The notes: generated by a model from the sequence alone, not told the origin. Shown: positions 35,601 through 44,112, counted from the first letter of the stretch. The stretch is DNA of 64,000 nucleotides from Desulfomonile tiedjei (GCA_016218715.1 JACRDG010000083.1:20483-84482), one strand, 5' to 3'. Translations and numbers: made by a program.

Positions 35601-37214
35601 GCGAGCGGCGAAATCGTTGCCGGTGTTGTGGTCTTCGCAGATATCACCGACCGGAAGAAAGCTGAAGAAGAACTCCGCAGGTCGGAAGAAAAGTATCGAA
35701 CCATCCTCGAGACTATCGCGGATGGATATCACGAGGTCGATCTCAACGGGAACCTGACTCTGTTCAATAATACTCTGTGCAAACTCTTCGGGTATTCCAG
35801 AGAAGAACTCTTAGGCACCAATTACCGCCGACTCATGGACGAGCGTACCTCTCGAGATGTCTTCAAAGCGTACAACGAGGTCCACAGAACCGGTGTCCCC
35901 ATCGTGGAATTCCAATTTTCAGCCCTCAGGAAAGACGGAACCAGTATGGATGTTTCTTGTTCAATATCGAGCATCCGGGATTCCGAGGGCCGTCCGGCGG
36001 GGTTCCGCGGGATTTTCCGGGACATAACGGAACGCAAACTTCTCGAGGCGCAGGTTCGTCAGTCAGCGAAAATGGAAGCCATAGGCCGGCTCGCGGGTGG
36101 GGTGGCGCACGATTTCAATAATCTTCTCACAGCGATGATCGGCTATTCCGACCTCCTCATGCAGATGTTTGCTCGGGACAGCGTCGAGGCGCAGAGGCTG
36201 TCTCAAATCAGTCGCGCAGCGGAAAGGGCTGCTGCCCTGACGCAGCAGCTCCTTGCCTTCAGTCGCAAGCAGGTGCTGGATGTCCGGACGCTGAATCTTA
36301 ACGATGCCATTGCCGAATTACAGGAGATGCTGACGCGGCTCATCGGGGAAGACATCGAGTTGGTAACGCATCTCGACGAATCGACCGAAAGCGTCCTTGC
36401 CGACCGAGGTCAGATTCAGCAGATCCTCATGAATCTCGTGGTGAATGCTCGCGACGCCATGCCCAGTGGGGGAAGAGTGACCATCGAAACCACAAACGCG
36501 GTGCTCGACGCGGAGTACACTCGAACCTATCCCGAGGTGAAGCCGGGTCGTTATGCCAAGTTTACGGTAAGCGACGACGGACATGGCATGGATACTGAGA
36601 CCTTGTCGCGGGTGTTCGAGCCTTTTTTTACGACCAAGGAGAAGGGGGTCGGCACGGGACTGGGCCTCTCCACGGTTTACGGTATCGTTAAACAGCACGG
36701 AGGTCATGTAACGGCCTACAGCGAACCGGGTCAGGGGACGACGTTTTCGGTGTATCTCCCGCGCACCGAAGCGGTGTCGGAGACCATAAGCACGAAACCG
36801 CTTCATGGGCTCCAGCCGCGTGGGACCGAGACGATCCTCGTGGTCGAAGACGAGGCCATTGTGCGAGACCTTGCCTGCGAGGCCTTGGAAATGCTCGGCT
36901 ATTCATGCCTCGCGGCAGCTACGCCACTGGACGCCATAACCCTGACCGATGCCTACGAAGCGCCCATTCATCTGCTGCTGACAGATGTGGTGCTCCCGCA
37001 GATGGATGGGAGAAGCCTGTTCAACAAATTGTCTCCCACGCGACCGGACATGAAAGTGCTCTATGTGTCCGGGCATACCGAGGATTTCGTCGTGCACCAC
37101 GGGATCCTGGAGCGAGGGGTGCACTTCATGCAAAAGCCCTTCAACGTGGATGCCCTGGCCAGAAAACTGAGGGAGATCCTCGACGAACGTGGCGACCAGC
37201 GGGTTTCCCCTTGA
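32658..37214 (+). CDS. Seven-PAS hybrid sensor histidine kinase
   Basis: A 1518-residue membrane sensor. The N-terminus has about six hydrophobic helices and a coiled coil (ESARQELEARVEARTRELSR), then seven PAS units. Their start motifs include SSAVEQSSEGLIVADLRG, LSENAPFAMVMIGSDGRF, FHTSPDAIIISRL, ALKGADLGLWDWNIVTGD, FNLSLDMLAIAGFDG, AAIEQTPAGIIVAEAP and ETIADGYHEVDLNG. HisKA follows with phospho-acceptor H1151 (GGVAHDFNNLL), then a HATPase with GVGTGLGLSTVYG, and a C-terminal receiver with D1443 (LLTDVVLPQMDG). ATG at 32658 was preferred over a GTG at 32583 because the extra 25 residues look untranslated. The response regulator 85 bp downstream is a probable partner. Signal unknown. Confidence 0.93.
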   Translation: MVKGSSTANPYDEEDAVRVRAAQIRQLYTQSRAGMIAALIGAVLLVLAFWDAVPRANLIGWFVAFVALQIPRHLLWYSFRRTQPEMEATFPWGRWFAVGSGLTALLWGLSAVFLFPEHSLFLQCVLLAFVAGVAGSTAVAHAPLRECYVPSILLSLLPLGGRLLFDGGDIFAMMSVAVLVLILALIGTGGAVHRMVSESIRLRFEKDDLLASLESARQELEARVEARTRELSRANERLEAEVAERVQAERRLNLLSSAVEQSSEGLIVADLRGTAFYLNEAFAEVHHYTRPEVIGHHISVFHTPEQMAAVEQANRQVLETGEFSGEIWHARRDGTNFPTLMHNSVLRNEAGEPIGIIGTMREISELKRWEEDLKLEKQRLQSLSENAPFAMVMIGSDGRFHYVNPKFVELFGYNADEVPDGRTWFRKAFPDRKYRHDAISTWLEDLQSCGPGEQRSRILLTRCKDGKSRTIHFRPVQLATGEHVMTCEDITERHNAELALRESEERFRTAFHTSPDAIIISRLRDSVIVDINEGFTALTGYSREAVIGQTTLDLRIWGHELYRERFLEGMAKDGQVRNLEAEFRLSDGRLRKGLMSATIMTVHGEPHILAAARDIHDWKEALEALRESEQRLELALKGADLGLWDWNIVTGDAVFDQRWAEMLEYPLAEVPTEVAAWRTLVHTEDLPRVTAAWASHSQGRTPTYEIEHRMRTRSGNWKWVLARGKVVEWDPTGRPVRATGTHLDITQQKKLAEERDRLFNLSLDMLAIAGFDGFLKQLNPAWQQTLGWTREELLARPYLDLVHPEDRRDTMSAGERLRTGKAVYSFENRYQCKDGSYRWISWNSFPLPEEKLIFAVARDITEHKRSQEELAKAQALLSAAIEQTPAGIIVAEAPDATIIVANSAALEMRCKTVKPPGDEPVKLNPEDWTVFHPDGAPFAPDELPLSQAVRLGETVKDMDAVVRHSTGEERWVLANAAPVRSASGEIVAGVVVFADITDRKKAEEELRRSEEKYRTILETIADGYHEVDLNGNLTLFNNTLCKLFGYSREELLGTNYRRLMDERTSRDVFKAYNEVHRTGVPIVEFQFSALRKDGTSMDVSCSISSIRDSEGRPAGFRGIFRDITERKLLEAQVRQSAKMEAIGRLAGGVAHDFNNLLTAMIGYSDLLMQMFARDSVEAQRLSQISRAAERAAALTQQLLAFSRKQVLDVRTLNLNDAIAELQEMLTRLIGEDIELVTHLDESTESVLADRGQIQQILMNLVVNARDAMPSGGRVTIETTNAVLDAEYTRTYPEVKPGRYAKFTVSDDGHGMDTETLSRVFEPFFTTKEKGVGTGLGLSTVYGIVKQHGGHVTAYSEPGQGTTFSVYLPRTEAVSETISTKPLHGLQPRGTETILVVEDEAIVRDLACEALEMLGYSCLAAATPLDAITLTDAYEAPIHLLLTDVVLPQMDGRSLFNKLSPTRPDMKVLYVSGHTEDFVVHHGILERGVHFMQKPFNVDALARKLREILDERGDQRVSP

Positions 37215-37298
37215 CTTCCTGGCCGTGATGTGGCGATTCATGATAGATTGGTCCTGAAAGATAGTGGCCGATCCGCGTGCCCTTCGGAGTTCGCTGTC

Positions 37299-37817
37299 GT
37301 GAAAAAGACTATCCTCGAGGCAAAGCAGATCCTGGCTGTCGACGACGAGGAAGATGTCCTCGACATTCTCCAGGAGGAACTGGAAGACTATGGCGCAATC
37401 TTGGACAAAGCCACTTCCCACGAAGTGGCCATCGAGAAGTTGTCTTCACTGACCTACGATTTGGCTATCCTGGACATTATGGGTGTGAGAGGCTTCGACC
37501 TGCTGCGAGTCGCCGCGGCCAGTCAGATTCCGGTGGTTATGCTGACTGCACATGCGCTCAATCCGGATACATTGAAGAAATCCATCGCTTTGGGGGCCAG
37601 GGCTTACTTGCCCAAGAATCAATTGGGTCGGGTTGCTGCTTTTCTCGAAGATGTGCTGACGCTCAGTTATCATTCCGCGTGGCACCGAACTCTGACTCTG
37701 CTGAAAGGCCACTTCGGCAAGCGCTACGGCCCTCGCTGGCGCAAGACGGAAAAAGAGTTCTGGGACCAGGTGGAACAAGAAGTGGAGCTGAAGAGCGGAG
37801 CCATCATCACTTCCTGA
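37299..37817 (+). CDS. Single-domain response regulator with short C-terminal extension
   Basis: A 172-residue protein with a receiver domain: acidic pocket VDDEED, phospho-acceptor D59 (LAILDIMGVRG), Thr in MLTAHA and Lys in YLPKNQ. The last ~50 residues (SYHSAWHRTLTLLKGHFGKR) form a helical tail with no DNA-binding domain. GTG at 37299 follows GGAG with 9 nt spacing. It follows the hybrid kinase directly, so phosphotransfer from that kinase is likely. Confidence 0.88.
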   Translation: MKKTILEAKQILAVDDEEDVLDILQEELEDYGAILDKATSHEVAIEKLSSLTYDLAILDIMGVRGFDLLRVAAASQIPVVMLTAHALNPDTLKKSIALGARAYLPKNQLGRVAAFLEDVLTLSYHSAWHRTLTLLKGHFGKRYGPRWRKTEKEFWDQVEQEVELKSGAIITS

Positions 37818-37942
37818 ATCGCCGTTCACACCAACTTCGATGGTGACACACACCCCTACGAAACATGAAGACGTCGAAAGCCAAGGAGTCCGATACGCTT
37901 GGGAGAAGCTGCGCCCCCGCGGCTCAACCGGGAGGGATTGAT

Positions 37943-38554
37943 ATGACCGACAAACCTGTCGATGCCTGCATTCCGGTCGACATATCCGACGCGGACGTGT
38001 ACGCGGCCATGAAGGATATCTCGGGGTATCTGGACATCACGCCCGGCGATTTCAAGGAACTCTATTTGAGGGCTTATCAGCATGCAGTGCTGCGGCTGAC
38101 TCAGTCGATCAAGGCTGCAGACGTGATGACGCGGGAAGTGGCTTCCGTCCGCAGCGATGCTCCTCTCACCGAGGTCGCTGAGATCATGGGTCGGCGCGGC
38201 ATATCGGGAGTGCCGGTGATCGACGCGGAGGGGAGAGTGCTCGGTGTGATCTCGGAGAAAGACTTTCTCGTGGCCATGGCGGGTCCCGAGGCCAGGACCT
38301 TTATGGACGTCATAACGAGCTGCCTCAAAGACAGGGCCTGCCTGGCCGTTCCCGTCAAGATCCGAAGTGCCGGCGACCTCATGACGTCTCCCGCTGTGAC
38401 GGTGAAGCCGAACACTCCTGTCATGCACGTAGCGGACATCTTCACGCGGAAGAAGATCAACCGCGCTCCGGTGGTGGATGATGAAGGCCGCATGGTCGGG
38501 ATCGTGTCACGCGCGGACGTTGTGCGCTCTTCGACGCTCTTGGAGGGGAAATGA
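37943..38554 (+). CDS. Tandem CBS-domain protein
   Basis: A 203-residue protein with two CBS motifs: AADVMTREVASVRSDAPLTE ending VLGVISEKDFLVAM, and AGDLMTSPAVTVKPNTPVMH ending MVGIVSRADVVRSS. CBS pairs bind adenine nucleotides and act as regulatory modules. ATG at 37943 is preceded by GGGAGGG. Its stop overlaps the start of the HPP gene (ATGA), so it is most likely the regulatory subunit of that membrane protein; the two are fused in some other bacteria. Confidence 0.92.
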   Translation: MTDKPVDACIPVDISDADVYAAMKDISGYLDITPGDFKELYLRAYQHAVLRLTQSIKAADVMTREVASVRSDAPLTEVAEIMGRRGISGVPVIDAEGRVLGVISEKDFLVAMAGPEARTFMDVITSCLKDRACLAVPVKIRSAGDLMTSPAVTVKPNTPVMHVADIFTRKKINRAPVVDDEGRMVGIVSRADVVRSSTLLEGK

Positions 38555-39087
38555 CCTACTTTGCCAAGATGAAGGGTACGACCACGAGCCCTCCCATGGT
38601 CGGCGTCTCGGAAGTCGTGTGGTCATGGGTGGGAGCATTTCTCGGGATCAGTCTCGTTGCCTGGATCAATTACCAAGTGCTCGAGGGCACGGGGAGGCTC
38701 CTGTTGATCGCGCCCTTTGGCGCTTCAGCAGTTCTCATATTCGGGGCGATCAAGAGCCCGCTGGCACAGCCGCGGAATCTGGTGGGCGGGCATGTGGTGG
38801 CCGCAATCATCGGAGTGGCCTGTTACAAGCTTTTCGCCCAATATCCGTGGCTGGCGTCTTCGGTTGCCGTGGCCACGGTCATTGCCGCGATGCATCTGAC
38901 CAAGACCTTGCATCCACCAGCCGGAGCGACCGCCCTCTTTGCGGTGGTCGGCGGCGAGCGGATTCACGCCCTTGGCTTCTCCTATGCGATTCTCCCCGTG
39001 GGAGCAGGAGTTCTCATATTGCTCGCGGTCGCGCTCCTCTTCAACAACATCCCGCGCACGAGGCGGTACCCGGAGTTCTGGTTTTGA
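38551..39087 (+). CDS. HPP family membrane protein
   Basis: A 178-residue integral membrane protein with four helices and the name-giving HPP in TKTLHPPAGATALFAV. Other conserved parts are LLIAPFGASAVLIFG and PLAQPRNLVGGHVVAA. HPP proteins have been linked to nitrite transport in cyanobacteria and plastids, but the bacterial substrate here is unknown. Coupled by a 4-bp overlap to the CBS gene. Confidence 0.92.
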   Translation: MTYFAKMKGTTTSPPMVGVSEVVWSWVGAFLGISLVAWINYQVLEGTGRLLLIAPFGASAVLIFGAIKSPLAQPRNLVGGHVVAAIIGVACYKLFAQYPWLASSVAVATVIAAMHLTKTLHPPAGATALFAVVGGERIHALGFSYAILPVGAGVLILLAVALLFNNIPRTRRYPEFWF

Positions 39088-39217
39088 CCGCGAACCGAAG
39101 ACATCCGTCCTTGAAACTCGCGATCCAGTGGTGCCGCGGTTTGGAAATACGCGGCCCTCTAAAGCAGGATTTCCTATCACGAGATGAAGCCGCGGTTGGT
39201 TTCGCCGGGAAGAGATC

Positions 39218-39245
39218 TTGACTTCTCGAAAGAAGTGAGTAGACT
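39218..39245 (+). promoter_or_regulatory. Predicted promoter of the Cys-rich metal-type cassette
   Basis: TTGACT (39218-39223) and TAGACT (39240-39245) lie 16 nt apart, 40 bp before the first gene. An imperfect palindrome (AGTAGACTAGTTACT) overlaps the -10 box and could be a repressor site. Confidence 0.5.
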
Positions 39246-39285
39246 AGTTACTTAACGGGACTATTTACCGAAGCGGGATAGCAGT

Positions 39286-39771
39286 TTGACTCGACTTTTT
39301 GCAATTGCATTGTGTTTTTCGATGGTTGGTATGAGCTTGGTTCCAGGCGGGCAGGTGCCGTGTGGGTGCAAGTCCAACCCCAGTGGGTGTTGCGTCCAGC
39401 ATGGGACGAGTTCTTCCCTTCCGCGAGTCACCGCAGAAACTCTTGTGGCATTGCCGATTCAGGCAGGAACGTGCTGCTCGGTCGATCGAGTCGTCAGTCG
39501 TTCCTGTTGCTCCGATCGTCCGATCGTTCCGAAATCCTGCTGCAAGACCGTGAAGAAATCATGCCCGGTTTGCCAGTGCGGACAACAAACGCCCATGGTG
39601 ACCCTCTCCGGGTATGTGTCCCACCAGTCTCTTGTTCGTATTCCCGCGGTCGCCGCCCTCGAGGCCGAGACCCCGATAACCCTCTCCTCTGAATTCCCGA
39701 CCGAATCGATTGCCGACACCGGCCCCCGCGGATCCGGTGTTACCCTCCACACCTGCGTTCTGCGCTGTTGA
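39286..39771 (+). CDS. Exported Cys-rich protein A
   Basis: A 161-residue protein with a signal peptide (LFAIALCFSMVGMSLVPGG) and many Cys pairs: CGCKSNPSGCC, TCCSVD, SCCSD, SCCKTVKKSCPVCQCG, and a terminal CVLRC. Such spacing suits soft-metal binding (Cu, Hg, Ag) or disulfide-rich folds. The likely start is TTG at 39286 after GGGATAG; this is less certain than the frame. It is the first gene of a six-gene same-strand cassette that also encodes an HMA protein and an ABC system. No named family recognised. Confidence 0.65.
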   Translation: MTRLFAIALCFSMVGMSLVPGGQVPCGCKSNPSGCCVQHGTSSSLPRVTAETLVALPIQAGTCCSVDRVVSRSCCSDRPIVPKSCCKTVKKSCPVCQCGQQTPMVTLSGYVSHQSLVRIPAVAALEAETPITLSSEFPTESIADTGPRGSGVTLHTCVLRC

Positions 39772-39903
39772 TCTCACCCCTCATCTATTCTTGACCCTCT
39801 CGCTGTAGTTAGTGCTGTCGCCAGCTGAGTCTCCGTCAACGGAAACTCGCGGGTACGCATTTCTCTCTCAATCGACTCAACCATAAAGATCCGGAGGACA
39901 ACC

Positions 39904-40842
39904 ATGTCCGAACAGCGAAGAATGAAAGAGATCAACCTGGAGAATCTCGAACAGGCCGATCGCAAGATAAGCTTTGCCAAATTCAGGAGCGCAGCCATCG
40001 CGGCAGTAATTCTCCTGTGCGTTGCCGGAGGCGGGTACGCTGCGTACACGATCGTTTCCGGTGACATAGTGGCATCCAGGTTTGCCGTGAGCCAGATGAC
40101 ATGCCCTGCTTGCGTGGTGACCGTCAAGGAAGTGACGGAAAAGATCCCGGGCGTAGTCAATGCGGATGTCAGCCTGGCCGCTCAGGACGTAATTGTGAAG
40201 TTCAGAAACAAGCAGACCAGTCCCGATCAGATCAAGCAGGCCATCGCGTATGCGGGCTATCCGGTACACGGGGACGGGATGTTCAAACCCTCCGGCGAGG
40301 GGATTGACGACAAGATCGTCGCGGAAGTCAACGGCAAGCCGATATTCGCCAAGGATGTCGGGCTCCCCATGAACGAAACGGCCGGAGGAAAGGCCGACGG
40401 GGCAGCGAGTTTTTTTTCCACCGTGGGAAGGGCCATCCTGCTCCAGGAGGCTGACCGGAAAACCGTGGTCGTGCAGCCCTTCGAAGTGGAAACCGAGGTG
40501 AACGCGATCATCGAGAAAAGCGGAAAATCCTCTGATGAGTTTATGGCCCAGATGACCGCGACGTTCGGTTCCAAGGATAAATACCTCCAGCTCGTGGGGC
40601 AGAGGCTCGGCGTTCGTAAGCTCCTGGAGGATCATGTCCTGGCGAACGTCAAGGAGCCGCAGGAACGGAACCACAAGACCCTCGAATGGGTGGGCGGGAT
40701 CTTCAAGGACTCGGATGTGAAGATCCTCGACGCCGGCACGAAGGAAGTGGTTCGCACGGCAACCGGTCAGGATGACTGGAAGCTCTTTTGGCCGCGCATG
40801 ATCGCAGGCGAAAGCGACCTGAAAAGCGTCATTATGCAGTAA
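39904..40842 (+). CDS. Membrane-anchored HMA-domain protein with SurA/PpiC-like region
   Basis: A 312-residue protein: cytoplasmic N-terminus, one helix (AAVILLCVAGGGYAAYTIV), then a periplasmic heavy-metal-associated domain with the CxxC in SQMTCPACVVTVKEV, resembling MerP/CopZ. From about residue 135 it continues into a helical region resembling the SurA N-terminal chaperone core (VAEVNGKPIFAKDVG, LLQEADRKTV). ATG follows GGAGG with good spacing. The fusion suggests an envelope metallochaperone handing a soft metal to, or from, the downstream transporter. Metal identity is unknown. Confidence 0.82.
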   Translation: MSEQRRMKEINLENLEQADRKISFAKFRSAAIAAVILLCVAGGGYAAYTIVSGDIVASRFAVSQMTCPACVVTVKEVTEKIPGVVNADVSLAAQDVIVKFRNKQTSPDQIKQAIAYAGYPVHGDGMFKPSGEGIDDKIVAEVNGKPIFAKDVGLPMNETAGGKADGAASFFSTVGRAILLQEADRKTVVVQPFEVETEVNAIIEKSGKSSDEFMAQMTATFGSKDKYLQLVGQRLGVRKLLEDHVLANVKEPQERNHKTLEWVGGIFKDSDVKILDAGTKEVVRTATGQDDWKLFWPRMIAGESDLKSVIMQ

Positions 40843-40888
40843 AAGCAAGATGCTTCGCACAATTACCCGGATAAAAAGGAGAAACAAC

Positions 40889-41374
40889 GTGACTCGTATA
40901 TACGATTTCAGAAGCCTGTTCGTTGTGGCCGCGGTGACCGCTGCCATGCTCATTACCGTTACCGCTTCCTCCGGTGCAGTGACGGGGTGGAACTTTACCG
41001 TCCCGGCCACCGATGTGAAACCGGTCAACGGTGTGTTCGAGTTCCCCGAATCTCTTTTCCAGGATGGAAAAGCACGGCATTTTCAATTCAAGAAATCGCC
41101 CAGTGAATGGGTTCGTTTCTTCGTGGTGAAGAGCACTGACGGTGTCACTAGAGCGGCCTTCGATGCCTGCGAGAAATGTTTCCGCGCAAAAAAAGGTTAC
41201 GTCCAGCAGGGAGACCAGATGACCTGCATCAATTGTGGCCTGAAGTTCAGGACGGACAAGGTGAATGTGGTGACCGGCGGCTGCAATCCGTCCGCGCTCA
41301 AGCGAACGGTGGCTGGCGGTAAGGTCACGATCACCGTGCAGGACGTGCTCAACGGTCTTCATTACTTTCAATAA
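40889..41374 (+). CDS. DUF2318-type Cys-containing exported protein
   Basis: A 161-residue protein with an N-terminal signal/anchor (SLFVVAAVTAAMLITVTASS). Its DUF2318 core carries CEKCFRAKKGYVQQGDQM, then CINCGLKF and GGCNPSALKR: two CxxC motifs plus a conserved Cys. DUF2318 genes typically sit with FtsX-type permeases and an ABC ATPase in iron- or metal-handling loci, exactly the order seen here. GTG at 40889 follows AAGGAG with 7 nt spacing; the ATG upstream has no such site. Confidence 0.88.
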   Translation: MTRIYDFRSLFVVAAVTAAMLITVTASSGAVTGWNFTVPATDVKPVNGVFEFPESLFQDGKARHFQFKKSPSEWVRFFVVKSTDGVTRAAFDACEKCFRAKKGYVQQGDQMTCINCGLKFRTDKVNVVTGGCNPSALKRTVAGGKVTITVQDVLNGLHYFQ

Positions 41375-41386
41375 GGAGCGTAACCC

Positions 41387-42544
41387 ATGAAACTCCATGA
41401 CATAGCCATTAATAACTTGAGGCGGAGAAAAGGGAAGCTCGTCTTCCTGGTGATTGGGCTCATGGTCGGCGTTGCGTCGGTCGTGGCGCTGGTCACGACA
41501 GTCCGGACCTTGCAGGAAGACATCGCGCACAAGATGGAAGAGTTCGGTGCGAACATCATCATCACTCCTCGTTCCGAGGGACTCTCCCTCGCGTATGGAG
41601 GGTTGAGCCTCGGCGGGCTCTCCTTCGACGTAAGAGAAATCTCGCAGGATGACGTGGCCAAGATCAAGACCATCGCCAACTCAGCCAACATCAGGATCGT
41701 GAGCCCGAAGGTGTTCGGGGTTTATGAGAGTCCCGAGCACAAGGCCATGGTCGTCGGGGTCGATTTCAACGAAGAGCTGGTCCTGAAGAAGTGGTGGAAG
41801 GTCAACGGCAAGGACCCGTCGTACGAGAACGACCTGCTCGTGGGCCATGATGCCGCAGAGCGGTTGGGGCTCAAGATAGGCGCTCCGCTCGATATCAAGG
41901 GAGAACGGTTCAAGGTGGCCGGCATACTCGAGGCCACCGGGTCACAGGATGACAGCCTCCTGTTCATGTGGCTTCCAAAGACTCAAGAGCTGTTCGAGAA
42001 ACAGGGCAAAGTTGGCATGGTGGAGGTCGCGGCCCTGTGCAAGAACTGCCCTATCTCCGAGATCGTGAGCCAGATAGGCGAAAAGATGCCTTCAGCCAAG
42101 GTGACAGCGGTCCAGCAGGTGGTTGCGGGGCGCATGGACGCTCTGCACAGCTTTGAGCGGTTCTCGCTCGGGATTTCGGCCCTGGTGTTGCTGGTCGGTT
42201 CCATGGTGGTCTTCGTAACCATGATGGCCAGCGTGAACGAGCGGACTCGCGAGATCGGGATATTCAGCGCGATCGGCTTCCGTCGCTCCCACATTATGAA
42301 AATCATCTTGCTCGAAGCGTCGGTGGTATCGTTGATGGCCGGCGTGGCTGGGTACCTCGTCGGGATCTTGACGACACGAGTGCTCCTCTCGGTGATGACC
42401 GACCAGGTACCGCATTTCTCGCTCGATCCGCTGGTAGCTGTCGGAGCGATCTTCCTGGCCGTGGTGATTGGCCTGGCTGCATCGTTCTATCCGGCCACGG
42501 CCGCGTCGAGAATGGATCCCAGCGAAGCGCTTCGCACGCTATAA
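41387..42544 (+). CDS. MacB/FtsX-type ABC transporter permease
   Basis: A 385-residue inner-membrane protein: an N-terminal helix (LVFLVIGLMVGVASVVALVT), a large periplasmic MacB-like domain, then three C-terminal helices with the FtsX signature (VNERTREIGIFSAIGFRRSH). A CKNC pair lies in the periplasmic domain (ALCKNCPISEI), unusual for the family and suggestive of metal or thiol chemistry. ATG follows AAGGAG. It starts 12 bp after the DUF2318 gene and is followed by its ATPase after 12 bp. Mechanotransmission rather than classical substrate translocation is likely for this fold. Confidence 0.92.
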   Translation: MKLHDIAINNLRRRKGKLVFLVIGLMVGVASVVALVTTVRTLQEDIAHKMEEFGANIIITPRSEGLSLAYGGLSLGGLSFDVREISQDDVAKIKTIANSANIRIVSPKVFGVYESPEHKAMVVGVDFNEELVLKKWWKVNGKDPSYENDLLVGHDAAERLGLKIGAPLDIKGERFKVAGILEATGSQDDSLLFMWLPKTQELFEKQGKVGMVEVAALCKNCPISEIVSQIGEKMPSAKVTAVQQVVAGRMDALHSFERFSLGISALVLLVGSMVVFVTMMASVNERTREIGIFSAIGFRRSHIMKIILLEASVVSLMAGVAGYLVGILTTRVLLSVMTDQVPHFSLDPLVAVGAIFLAVVIGLAASFYPATAASRMDPSEALRTL

Positions 42545-42556
42545 GGAGTCGTACCC

Positions 42557-43249
42557 ATGAGTTACATCAGAGCAAATCAGGTAGTCAAAGAATTCGGAAC
42601 CGGTGAAGGAGCGGTGCCTGCGGTTCGCGGGATCGACCTCTCCATAGACGAGGGCGGGTTCATTTCCATCATGGGCGAATCAGGTGCGGGCAAGAGCACG
42701 CTCCTGTCGATGTTGGGAGGCTTGCTGAGCCCGACCCGCGGGCAGATCCTCGTTCGCGACATCGATATATACGCGTTGAAAGGGAACAAGCTGGCGGACT
42801 TCAGGCGTGAGTTCATGGGATTCATCTTTCAGTCGTTTCAACTGATCCCGTACCTGAACGTCTCGGAGAACGTGCAACTTCCCCTGGCGGTAACGCACCA
42901 TTCCGAAGCTGAGAAGCGATCGCTGGCAATGACCGCTCTGGAGCGTGTCGGACTGAAAGAGAAGGCGCTGCGCCTCCCCAACCAGCTCTCCGGTGGCGAA
43001 CAGGAGCGGGTCGCGATTGCCCGGGCGGTGGTTAACGAACCTCCCATCCTCTTCGCGGACGAACCGACCGGGAATCTGGATTCCAGGAACTCCGCGGAGG
43101 TCATGAAGCTCCTCAAACGACTGAACTCAGAGGGCCAGACCATTGTAATGGTCACACACAGCAGGCGGAACGCGGAGCACGCGGATCGGATCGTCGAAGT
43201 TGCCGACGGGCAGATCAAGGAGACCCTGCCGATGAGAGCCGTCTGTTGA
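42557..43249 (+). CDS. ABC transporter ATP-binding protein
   Basis: A 230-residue LolD/MacB-type ATPase with Walker A GESGAGKST, signature LSGGEQERVAIARA, and Walker B ILFADEPTGNLD followed by VTHSRRNAEHADRI. ATG follows AAGGAG. It powers the permease encoded just upstream. Confidence 0.96.
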   Translation: MSYIRANQVVKEFGTGEGAVPAVRGIDLSIDEGGFISIMGESGAGKSTLLSMLGGLLSPTRGQILVRDIDIYALKGNKLADFRREFMGFIFQSFQLIPYLNVSENVQLPLAVTHHSEAEKRSLAMTALERVGLKEKALRLPNQLSGGEQERVAIARAVVNEPPILFADEPTGNLDSRNSAEVMKLLKRLNSEGQTIVMVTHSRRNAEHADRIVEVADGQIKETLPMRAVC

Positions 43250-43398
43250 AACACGAAGGCTGCGCTGCGGGAAAGGGATTGGTGGCTCGATTCGGTCCCC
43301 TTCGCTCCGCTCCCTGCGGATAGAGCCCTATTATCGAGAACCGGCCGCTTGCTTTATTGGGTTGCGGCCGCTCGCTAGTTCGAGAAGGAAGGTATACC

Positions 43399-44112
43399 AT
43401 GAGAATCTTCGGTTCACTCACGCTCTCTCTTCTTATAGTACTCGTCGCTCTCTCATCCCTGACTTATGCAGGGGCTGCTTGTTGCGATCCTCGGAATGAC
43501 AAGACCATCGAGAGTCAGTTCTTGCGTGTACCGCAGGCCGGAGGCCCCGTATCCGCGCCTCCCGCCGCGCTGCCAGCCGTCAATCCGAGTCAGATCGGCC
43601 CTGCCGCAGCTCAGAGGCCGCCTAACTGGAACAACGCTTCCGCTTCGGTAGGGAATTTCACCGCTGCGCCGGTCGGATCGTACCGAGGACCTCTGGGCCC
43701 CGGCTGTTGCCCTCCAGCGGCTCCTGCATGTGGGTGCAGCGGCTGCGGAAGTGCTGGGCAGGCGGCACGTTCTGCTGCCCCGGCCCCTGTTCCGAGCTGT
43801 TGTCCCGCGCCCGCAGGGAAGGGTCCCGCGGTTCGTCAGGCTGCCGCACCGAGTTGTTGCCCGGTGGCCGGAGACAGGCTTTCCGCGGCTCCTCCCACTC
43901 CTGGCCCGAGCTGCTGCCCACCGGGGAGTGGCAACGCCCCCGCGGCTCCTGCGCCGACGATGAACCGACCCGGAGCGGGAACCTTGATCCCTCTGAGCAG
44001 CGTGCAAAGACCTGTCGGCATGTTCGCGGGAACCCTGACTGCACAGAGACCGGCTCGCGCTGGATCGCGGCCGAAGGGTCCGGTTGCCGGAACATTCGGT
44101 GAACTCTGGTAG
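43399..44112 (+). CDS. Exported Cys-rich protein B with CCP repeats
   Basis: A 237-residue low-complexity protein with a signal peptide (LSLLIVLVALSSLTYAGAA). Its middle part has repeated CC motifs in Pro/Ala/Gly-rich context (GCCPPAAPACGCSGCG, PSCCPAP, PSCCPVA, PSCCPPG). The spacing, about 20-25 residues, suggests tandem duplication. The tail (PVGMFAGTLTAQRP) is Cys-free. ATG follows GAAGGAAGG. It closes the Cys-rich cassette, separated from the ATPase gene by 150 bp, so it may have its own promoter. Metal sequestration in the envelope is the simplest idea; no family recognised. Confidence 0.65.
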   Translation: MRIFGSLTLSLLIVLVALSSLTYAGAACCDPRNDKTIESQFLRVPQAGGPVSAPPAALPAVNPSQIGPAAAQRPPNWNNASASVGNFTAAPVGSYRGPLGPGCCPPAAPACGCSGCGSAGQAARSAAPAPVPSCCPAPAGKGPAVRQAAAPSCCPVAGDRLSAAPPTPGPSCCPPGSGNAPAAPAPTMNRPGAGTLIPLSSVQRPVGMFAGTLTAQRPARAGSRPKGPVAGTFGELW

